Shown here: piece after piece, positions 5,178-11,131 of the stretch
Layout of the letters: the number at the start of each line of letters is the position of its first letter
How positions within the stretch are numbered: the first letter of the stretch is position 1
Assembly: GCA_014360395.1 (NCBI GenBank)
Contig: JACIXM010000397.1
Location: 1-13,093 of the forward strand
Direction: 5' to 3'
DNA: 13,093 bases
Source: Actinotalea sp.
GTDB lineage: Bacteria; Actinomycetota; Actinomycetes; Actinomycetales; Cellulomonadaceae
Program-made: the position numbers and the translations under genes
Notes under the pieces: model-generated
Databases searched by the model: none
Told to the model about the DNA's origin: nothing
The model's input: only the letters and a program-made list of their open reading frames with translations

Positions 5178-7613
5178 GTGCCCCTTCCCGCCCTGCGCGG
5201 CGTCGTCGTCGCCCTCGTCGCCGCCCTCCTGGGTGTGCTCACGCTCGCGCCGGCCGGGGCGACCACCCCACCGCAGGAGCCCGCGGACGACGGCGCCGCC
5301 GCGCCCGTGGTCCTCGTCGGCACGACGGGGCTGCGGTGGGAGGACGTCCGCACGCTCGCCACGCCCGCCCTGTGGGGGCTCTCCCGCGACGGGGCGCTCG
5401 GCACGGTCTCCCCGCGCAGCGTCCGGTCCTTCTCCTGCCCGGCCGACGGGTGGCTGGCCGTCTCCGCCGGGGCCCGCGCCGCCGACCTGCCCGGCGAGGG
5501 CTTCGGGGAGTGCCGCACCCTGCGGTCGGCGACCACGGACGGCACGGTGCCCGGGTGGGACGACTACGCCGAGGCGGCCGAGGCCTCGAGCTTCTCGCCG
5601 TCGCTCGGCCTGCTCGGCCGCCTCCTGGCCGAGAACGAGGTGCCCGCGGCCGGGTTCGGGCCGGGCGCCGCGATCGCGTTGGCCGACCCCGACGGCGTCG
5701 TCGTCGGGACGCACGCGCGGCTGCCGAGCGACCCCGAGGCGCTCACCGCGGCCGTCGCGGAGGCCCTGACCACGGCGCAGCTCCTGGTCGTCGACGTCGG
5801 CGCGGTGCGGGACGCCGGGCGCCCCACGGTGCCCCGGCCCGAGCCGGACCCCGACGCCGAGGAGGACCTCGAGGAGGAGCCGGCCGTCCCCCAGCTCGGC
5901 GGGGAGGAGCCGCTCGGCCCGGACGTCATCATCGAGCCCACCCGCCTGCAGCAGGTGCAGCCGGTCGACGCCCGCCTCGGCGCGGTCCTGCGCGCCGTGG
6001 AGCAGCACGGCGTGGACGTCACCGTGCTGGTCGTCTCGCTGGCGGACTCCGGCACCGTCGCGCGCATGCAGATGGCCGCTGCCCTCGGACCGGCACCGGC
6101 CGGCGAGCGGTACCACGCGTCGCTGCTGTCCACACGCTCCACCCGGCAGGACGGGATCCTCCAGACGACCGACGTCACGCCCACGCTCCTGACGCTGCTC
6201 GGCCTGCAGGCTCCCGCCGGCGCGCTGGTGGGCAGCCCGGTGCGGCCGGTGCCGGGCGCCGACAGCGCGACGGACCGCCTTGCCGCGGTCGTCGACATCG
6301 ACCGGCACCAGGTCGCCGCGCGGCCCGTCGTGCCGTCCGCCTACACCTGGCTCATCGTCATCAACCTGCTGCTGCAGGCCGTCGTCGTGGTCGGGCTCAA
6401 CGCCCGCTTCCTGGGCTGGGCGTCGCGGCTCGCGGCGCGCGTGCGCTCGCGGACGACGGCCACCGCGTCCCCGACCCGGCCCGCGGTCGCCGTGCCCGTG
6501 CTGCGGGGCCTCGTCGTCGCGGGCCTGGCGGTGGGGGCCCTGCCGGTGGCGGCGACGCTGGCGAACCTCGTGCCGTGGTGGCGGACCGGCTCGCCCGGGT
6601 GGGCGGTGACCGGGGTCGTCGTGCTCGTCATCGCCGCGCTGACGGGCCTCGCACTGCTGCCGCCGGTGCGCCGCCGGCTCCTCGGTCCGATGGCGCTCGT
6701 CGCCACGGTCACCGCCGTGGTCCTCGCCCTCGACGTCGTCAGGGGCGCGGCCCTGCAGCTCTCGGCGCCGCTGGGTGTGTCCACCGTCGTCGGCGCCCGG
6801 TTCTACGGCTTCAACAACACCTCGTTCGCGATCTTCGCGGCGGCCGTGCTGCTCGCGTCCGCGGCCGCGGCCGACCCGCTGGTCCGCCGCGGCCGGCGCC
6901 GCACCGCCGCGGTCCTCGTGGGGGGCATCGGGCTCGTCGCCGCCGTGCTCAACGGTGCCCCGGGCCTGGGCAGCGACTTCGGTGGCCCGCCCGCGCTGCT
7001 GCCGGGCTTCGCAGTGCTCGCCCTGGCCGCCGCCGGCATCCGGCTGACCTGGCAGCGCGCCGTCGTCGTGCTCGGCGGGACGGCCGCGGTCATGGTGGCG
7101 TTCCTGCTCGTGGACTGGCTGCGCCCGGAGGAGGACCGCACGCACCTGGGCCGTTTCGTCGACACCGTCCTGGACGGCGGGCTCGCCGACGTCGTGGGGC
7201 GCAAGCTCGCGCAGAACCTCGCGAACCTCGGCGGGACGTGGCTGACGCTGCTCGCGGTCGGCGGGATCGCGCTCGTCGTCGTCGTCCTCCTGCGCCCGCT
7301 GCGCCAGGCCGCGGCCGCGCCCGACGGCGGCCCCTACGGCTGGCTGTCCTCCGGCGAGCCGCTCACGGCGCTGACGACGGCGGCGCCGATGCTGCGGCCC
7401 GTCGTGTGGGCGCTGGCCGTGACGATGGGGATCGGCTTCCTCGTCAACGACTCCGGGATCGTCATCCCCGCGATGGGGGTGTCGGTGGCCGTACCGCTGC
7501 TCGTCGCCGTGAGCGCCGCGTGGCTGCTGCGGGTGCGCCGCGACGGTCCCGGCGCGGGGACGCCCGCCCCGGTCCGCCGCACGACGACGCGTGACGCGGC
7601 GCGGCAGGCCTAG
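5178..7613 (+). CDS. Polytopic membrane protein with degenerate alkaline-phosphatase-like extracytoplasmic domain
   Basis: I know no named function for this 811-residue protein. Residues 1-29 are a signal peptide or anchor (hydrophobic 8-24, then APAGATT). Residues 43-355 look like an alkaline-phosphatase/sulfatase fold: PVVLVGTTGLRW (43-54), TPALWGLSRDGALG (62-75), SCPADGWLAVSAGAR (86-100), VVSLADSG (285-292) and DVTPTLLTLLGLQAP (332-346), the usual C-terminal signature. The metal-binding Asp and His residues expected after the first strand and in DHG/GH motifs are mostly missing, so it may be inactive or bind something else. An acidic stretch occupies about 220-245. From about 388 to 784 there are some 11 membrane helices, with conserved-looking loops RFYGFNN (541-547), GSDFGGPP (598-605) and NDSG (757-760). 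The C-terminus is basic. Start: GTG at 5178, preceded at six bases by TAGGCT. Its stop overlaps that of the convergent glycosyltransferase. An envelope glycan or lipid role is inferred only. Confidence 0.85.
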   Translation: MPLPALRGVVVALVAALLGVLTLAPAGATTPPQEPADDGAAAPVVLVGTTGLRWEDVRTLATPALWGLSRDGALGTVSPRSVRSFSCPADGWLAVSAGARAADLPGEGFGECRTLRSATTDGTVPGWDDYAEAAEASSFSPSLGLLGRLLAENEVPAAGFGPGAAIALADPDGVVVGTHARLPSDPEALTAAVAEALTTAQLLVVDVGAVRDAGRPTVPRPEPDPDAEEDLEEEPAVPQLGGEEPLGPDVIIEPTRLQQVQPVDARLGAVLRAVEQHGVDVTVLVVSLADSGTVARMQMAAALGPAPAGERYHASLLSTRSTRQDGILQTTDVTPTLLTLLGLQAPAGALVGSPVRPVPGADSATDRLAAVVDIDRHQVAARPVVPSAYTWLIVINLLLQAVVVVGLNARFLGWASRLAARVRSRTTATASPTRPAVAVPVLRGLVVAGLAVGALPVAATLANLVPWWRTGSPGWAVTGVVVLVIAALTGLALLPPVRRRLLGPMALVATVTAVVLALDVVRGAALQLSAPLGVSTVVGARFYGFNNTSFAIFAAAVLLASAAAADPLVRRGRRRTAAVLVGGIGLVAAVLNGAPGLGSDFGGPPALLPGFAVLALAAAGIRLTWQRAVVVLGGTAAVMVAFLLVDWLRPEEDRTHLGRFVDTVLDGGLADVVGRKLAQNLANLGGTWLTLLAVGGIALVVVVLLRPLRQAAAAPDGGPYGWLSSGEPLTALTTAAPMLRPVVWALAVTMGIGFLVNDSGIVIPAMGVSVAVPLLVAVSAAWLLRVRRDGPGAGTPAPVRRTTTRDAARQA

Positions 7614-8368
7614 CCCTCCCGGCCGAGCACCTTCCGCACGCGGCGCGCGTTCACGGCCAGCATCACGTCGCGGTACTGCGCCGCCCGGTGCATCTGGCCC
7701 CGGAAGTCCGAGCCCGACGGGCGGTGCTGGAGGTCGCAGGGCACCTCGACGGCGACGAAGCCCTTGGTGAGCAGGTCGATGGTCATGCCCGTCTCGACGC
7801 CCCAGCCGCGCGCGAGCGGCGTCGCCGCCTCGAACGCCTCGCGGGTGAGGCACCGCATGCCGGACAGCGGCTGGGTGGGCGTCCACCCGGTCATGGACTG
7901 GATCGAGCGGCGCGCCAGGCCGACGACGATCCCGCGCCCGCCCGCGCCCGGCTGCGGCGGGAGGACGGCGATCGACAGGTCGGCGGTGCCGTCCAGGACG
8001 GGCGGCACGAGCGGCGCGGTGTTGACCGCCGTCTCGCCCAGGTCCCCGTCGATGAAGAGCAGGAGCCTGGGTGGGCGGTCCGGCGCGTCCCGCATCGCGA
8101 CGACGGCGGCCCCCGTCTCCATCGCGGAGGCCTTGCCGCGGTTGTGCGAGTGGCGCACGACCACCGCACCCGCGTCGCGGGCGACGTGCTGGGTGGCGTC
8201 CTCGCTGCCGTCGTCGACGACGAGCACGAGGTCCACGTTCGGGATGGAGCGTGCCGACCGGACCGTGGCGGCGATGCGCCGGGACTCGTTCTTGGCGGGG
8301 ATGACCACCGCGACCCGCTGCCGGGGTCCGGTGCTCCGACGGTCGTCGGCGCGGCGTGACGTGGGCAC
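7610..8368 (-). CDS. Glycosyltransferase family 2
   Basis: This is a cytosolic GT-A-fold glycosyltransferase of 252 residues that uses a nucleotide-activated sugar; acceptor unknown. The N-terminal strand AVVIPAKNES (20-29) is followed by VVDDGSEDATQ (50-60), the nucleotide-binding Asp pair. NRGKASAM (76-83) is typical, and DGD (107-109) in LLFIDGDL is the metal-binding DxD equivalent. LSGMRCLTREAFE (168-180) and GWGVETGMTIDLL (188-200) match the acceptor half of dolichol-phosphate-mannose-synthase-like enzymes. No membrane helix is visible, so it probably works at the membrane surface or with a partner. The start is GTG at 8368-8366, with TAGGGT six bases upstream. It converges on the 811-residue membrane protein gene: both stop codons sit in the same CTAG at 7610-7613. 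The arrangement hints at, but does not prove, a shared envelope role. Confidence 0.9.
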   Translation of the reverse strand: MPTSRRADDRRSTGPRQRVAVVIPAKNESRRIAATVRSARSIPNVDLVLVVDDGSEDATQHVARDAGAVVVRHSHNRGKASAMETGAAVVAMRDAPDRPPRLLLFIDGDLGETAVNTAPLVPPVLDGTADLSIAVLPPQPGAGGRGIVVGLARRSIQSMTGWTPTQPLSGMRCLTREAFEAATPLARGWGVETGMTIDLLTKGFVAVEVPCDLQHRPSGSDFRGQMHRAAQYRDVMLAVNARRVRKVLGREG

Positions 8369-8374
8369 GGGCCC

Positions 8375-8380
8375 ACCCTA
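8375..8380 (-). promoter_or_regulatory. -10 element of the glycosyltransferase gene, leaderless geometry
   Basis: TAGGGT on the minus strand, then GGGCCC (six bases) and the GTG at 8368. It is the fourth start in this window with the same arrangement. No convincing -35 is seen. Confidence 0.55.
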
Positions 8381-8407
8381 ACGACCACGGCCGGGCCATC
8401 GCCACGT

Positions 8408-8440
8408 CACCCGATGGTCAACGCATGGTCATATCACCCG
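8408..8440. repeat. Nested direct repeats in the glycosyltransferase promoter region
   Basis: ATGGTCA occurs at 8414-8420 and 8425-8431 (11 bases apart, about one helical turn), flanked by CACCCG at 8408-8413 and 8435-8440. The stretch is less GC-rich than its surroundings and lies 40-72 bases upstream of the glycosyltransferase start. It looks like a tandem regulator-binding site; the regulator is unknown. Further CACCCGG copies lie nearby at about 8468 and 8492. Confidence 0.4.
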
Positions 8441-8471
8441 GTCGCGACTGTCGACGGACGGACTGACCACC

Positions 8472-8489
8472 CGGGGCGGGCGCGCCCCG
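8472..8489 (-). terminator. Hairpin terminator of the DUF5926 gene
   Basis: CGGGGCG (8472-8478) and CGCCCCG (8483-8489) form a perfect 7-bp GC stem with a 4-base loop, starting 8 bases after the DUF5926 stop codon. There is no T-run. Confidence 0.5.
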
Positions 8490-8497
8490 TCACCCGG

Positions 8498-9337
8498 TCA
8501 GCGCAGCGTGAGCTGACGCGCCACGAGCCCGGCGCGGGCCCGCCGCTGGTTGGCATCGAGGGGGGCGTCGACCGCGAGCGCGGCGTCGAGCCGCTCCCCG
8601 AGGGCGGCCACCGCCGTCTCGAGGTCCTCCAGCGTGGCCTCCTGGTCCAGGTCCCAGACCGGCACGAGGATCCCGCACGACCGGAAGGCGCCGATGAAGC
8701 GGCCGAGCGCACCACCCTCGCCGAGCCCCGACTCGCGCTGCGCGTGCAGGCGCGCGAGCGCGTCGAGGAAGACCTGCTCGTCGTGCGGCTGGGCCCAGCG
8801 CAGGAAGTCCTTGTCGCCCATCTGGGCGCGGTAGGCCGCCTCGACGGACGTGAGCCGCTGCGTGGGGATGACCGTCTCGTTCATCCGCTCCAGGACCGCG
8901 ACCAGCTCGGGCGTGAGGTCCACGCCCTCCGAGCGCCAGTAGTCGAAGCCCTCGTGGACCGTGACCTCGAACGGCACCGAGGGGTCGAGCACGTCCTGCA
9001 GGCGAGGTCCTGGCTCGGGGATGCGCGTGGCGGTGACGGGCGTGCCCGCCGGCGACTCCATCGCCAGGAGCAGCATGTCGGCGAGGTCGCGGGACAGGTC
9101 GCCCGAGCCCGCCGTCGTCTGCAGCGCCACCATGATCGTGCCGTCGCCGCGGTGCAGCGCGGGCCAGCCCGCCGGCAGCACCGTCGTGACGACGACGTCG
9201 CGGGAGCCGTACTCCTTCGTGGTCCGCGCGGTGGCGGTCGCGGCCGGGACCACCTCGCGCAGCGCGACGTAGTCCGGCTCACCGGGCAGACCCTCGAAGG
9301 GACGCAGGACGAACTCGACGGCAGGTCGCTTGGCCAT
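8498..9337 (-). CDS. DUF5926 family protein
   Basis: This is a conserved actinobacterial protein of unknown function, 279 residues, probably cytosolic (no signal peptide or membrane helix). The family signature is near the N-terminus: PFEGLPGEPDYVALREVVPAATA, residues 13-35. A mixed region follows (VVVTTVLPAGWPALHRGDGTIMVALQT, about 48-74), then a helical acidic C-terminal half (SVEAAYRAQMGDKDFLRWAQPHDE, about 164-187; ILVPVWDL at 223-230, near the C-terminus). Homologues often carry a longer basic N-terminal tail, sometimes wrongly labelled as preprotein translocase because of a SEC-C-type motif; here only MAKRPAVEF precedes the signature. The ATG at 9337-9335 was chosen because the protein pattern begins there and the frame above it is low-complexity. 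TACCCT lies 8 bases upstream. It is divergent from pgm, with 87 bases between. I recognise the family from memory; I propose no function. Confidence 0.85.
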   Translation of the reverse strand: MAKRPAVEFVLRPFEGLPGEPDYVALREVVPAATATARTTKEYGSRDVVVTTVLPAGWPALHRGDGTIMVALQTTAGSGDLSRDLADMLLLAMESPAGTPVTATRIPEPGPRLQDVLDPSVPFEVTVHEGFDYWRSEGVDLTPELVAVLERMNETVIPTQRLTSVEAAYRAQMGDKDFLRWAQPHDEQVFLDALARLHAQRESGLGEGGALGRFIGAFRSCGILVPVWDLDQEATLEDLETAVAALGERLDAALAVDAPLDANQRRARAGLVARQLTLR

Positions 9338-9345
9338 GAGCAGGC

Positions 9346-9351
9346 AGGGTA
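9346..9351 (-). promoter_or_regulatory. Possible -10 element of the DUF5926 gene
   Basis: TACCCT on the minus strand ends 8 bases before the ATG at 9337, two bases further than at the other starts. The mRNA would have a leader of one or two bases at most. No Shine-Dalgarno is present. Confidence 0.4.
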
Positions 9352-9412
9352 GTCGACCCCGCCGACCCGGCGACCGCCTGGCGGACGGACGCCGTGCGGG
9401 TCCCGGGGGCGT

Positions 9413-9417
9413 GGTGG
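9413..9417 (+). promoter_or_regulatory. Weak Shine-Dalgarno of pgm
   Basis: GGTGG lies 7 bases before the ATG at 9425 and 13 before a second in-frame ATG at 9431, so it favours the first. It is a weak match to the anti-Shine-Dalgarno, so the start choice is moderate. Confidence 0.45.
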
Positions 9418-9424
9418 TTGACTC

Positions 9425-11131
9425 ATGACCATGCACGAGCGCGCCGGAACCCCTGCCCGTCCCGAGGACCTCATCGACGTGGACGCCGTGGTCGGCGCCT
9501 ACTACGACCGCAGCCCCGACCCGGAGGACCCGGGCCAGCAGGTCGTCTTCGGCACCTCGGGCCACCGCGGCTCCAGCCTGGACGGCGCGTTCAACGAGGC
9601 GCACATCATCGCCACGACGGCGGCGATCGTGGAGTACCGGCGCGGGCAGGGCACGGACGGCCCGCTGTTCATCGGCCGCGACACGCACGCGCTGTCCGAG
9701 CCCGCGTGGCGCACCGCCCTGGAGGTGCTGGCCGCCGCGGAGGTGACCGTGCACGTCGACGCGCGCGACTCCTTCACGCCCACGCCCGCCGTCTCCCACG
9801 CGATCCTGCTGCACAACGGCGCGACGACGTCGCAGGGGGTGCGCACCGCCGCCGGGTCCGCCGACGCCGGCACGGGGCTGGCCGACGGCATCGTCGTCAC
9901 CCCCTCGCACAACCCGCCGCGCGACGGCGGGTTCAAGTACAACCCGCCGCACGGCGGCCCGGCCGGCTCCGAGGCGACGTCGTGGATCGCGGCGCGGGCC
10001 AACGAGATCCTCCGGCAGGGCGTCGGCAGCGTCCGCCGCCTGCCGTTCGAGCAGGCGATCGCGGCGCCGACGACGCGGCGGCACGACTTCCTGTCCGCCT
10101 ACGTCGACGACCTGACCAACGTGCTGGACATCGAGCTGATCCGGGCCAGCGGTGTGCGCATCGGCGCGGACCCGCTCGGCGGCGCAGCGGTGCACTACTG
10201 GGGCGAGATCGCCGAGCGCCACGGGCTGGACCTCACCGTCGTCAACCCGGAGGTCGACCCCCGCTGGGCGTTCATGACCCTGGACTGGGACGGCAAGATC
10301 CGGATGGACTGCTCCTCCCCGTCCGCCATGGCCTCCCTGGTCGAGGCGATGCGCGCGACCGACGGCGGCTCGCCGTTCGACGTGGCGACGGGCAACGACG
10401 CCGACGCCGACCGGCACGGCATCGTCACGCCGGACGCGGGCCTGATGAACCCGAACCACTACCTGGCGGTGGCGATCGACTACCTCTACGGCGGCGCGCG
10501 ACCCGGCTGGTCGGAGGGCACCGCGATCGGCAAGACGCTCGTCTCCTCCGCCCTCATCGACCGCGTCGCCGCGGCCCACGGTCGCCGGCTGCTCGAGGTA
10601 CCGGTCGGCTTCAAGTGGTTCGTGCCGGGCCTGCTCGACGGGTCCGTGGGCTTCGGCGGGGAGGAGTCCGCCGGCGCCTCGTTCCTGCGGCACGACGGCA
10701 CGGTGTGGAGCACGGACAAGGACGGCATCCTCCTCGCGCTGCTCGCCGCCGAGATCACGGCACGTACCGGCCACTCCCCCTCCCAGCTGCACCGCCGGCT
10801 CGTCGAGCGCCACGGGGAGTCCTGGTACGCCCGGGTCGACGCCCCCGCGACGCGCGAGCAGAAGAAGGCGCTCGCGGCCCTGCGCCCGGAGCAGGTCACG
10901 GCGACGACGCTGGCGGGCGAGGACATCACCGGGCGGCTGACGGAGGCGCCGGGCAACGGCGCGGCCATCGGCGGGCTCAAGGTGACCACCGAGAACGCCT
11001 GGTTCGCGGCCCGGCCGTCCGGCACCGAGGACGTCTACAAGGTCTACGCCGAGTCCTTCCGCTCCGCCGAGCACCTGGCCGAGGTGCAGCAGGCGGCGCA
11101 GGAGCTGGTCAGCCGGACGCTGGAGGGCTGA
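9425..11131 (+). CDS. pgm: Phosphoglucomutase (alpha-D-glucose phosphate-specific)
   Basis: It interconverts glucose 1-phosphate and glucose 6-phosphate in the cytosol, linking glycolysis to glycogen, trehalose and UDP-glucose for the envelope. It has 568 residues, close to the usual length of bacterial Pgm. [10 protein letters not shown] (42-51) binds phosphate near the N-terminus. [21 protein letters not shown] (158-178) holds the phosphoserine S161. [10 protein letters not shown] (323-332) carries the three metal-binding Asp residues D325, D327 and D329. [12 protein letters not shown] (409-420) is the sugar-binding loop and RPSGTED (530-536) the C-terminal phosphate-binding loop. All key residues are intact. 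The two ATGs at 9425 and 9431 differ by two residues only. Its 3' end overlaps the convergent cyclic-di-GMP gene by 23 bases. It probably supplies the glucose-1-phosphate used by pathways like that of the nearby glycosyltransferase, but there is no operon link. Confidence 0.97.
   Translation: MTMHERAGTPARPEDLIDVDAVVGAYYDRSPDPEDPGQQVVFGTSGHRGSSLDGAFNEAHIIATTAAIVEYRRGQGTDGPLFIGRDTHALSEPAWRTALEVLAAAEVTVHVDARDSFTPTPAVSHAILLHNGATTSQGVRTAAGSADAGTGLADGIVVTPSHNPPRDGGFKYNPPHGGPAGSEATSWIAARANEILRQGVGSVRRLPFEQAIAAPTTRRHDFLSAYVDDLTNVLDIELIRASGVRIGADPLGGAAVHYWGEIAERHGLDLTVVNPEVDPRWAFMTLDWDGKIRMDCSSPSAMASLVEAMRATDGGSPFDVATGNDADADRHGIVTPDAGLMNPNHYLAVAIDYLYGGARPGWSEGTAIGKTLVSSALIDRVAAAHGRRLLEVPVGFKWFVPGLLDGSVGFGGEESAGASFLRHDGTVWSTDKDGILLALLAAEITARTGHSPSQLHRRLVERHGESWYARVDAPATREQKKALAALRPEQVTATTLAGEDITGRLTEAPGNGAAIGGLKVTTENAWFAARPSGTEDVYKVYAESFRSAEHLAEVQQAAQELVSRTLEG

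Noticed and set aside
4101..8405. A minus-strand open frame of 1434 codons
   Set aside because: Only the last 324 codons are pheA. The rest is antisense to the membrane protein gene and in places out of frame with the glycosyltransferase; its composition (R, G, D, P, H-rich) is a GC-driven artefact.
8414..9352. A plus-strand frame of 312 codons opposite DUF5926
   Set aside because: No family pattern, and arginine/valine/glycine-rich in the way of other antisense frames here; its start lies inside the ATGGTCA repeat.
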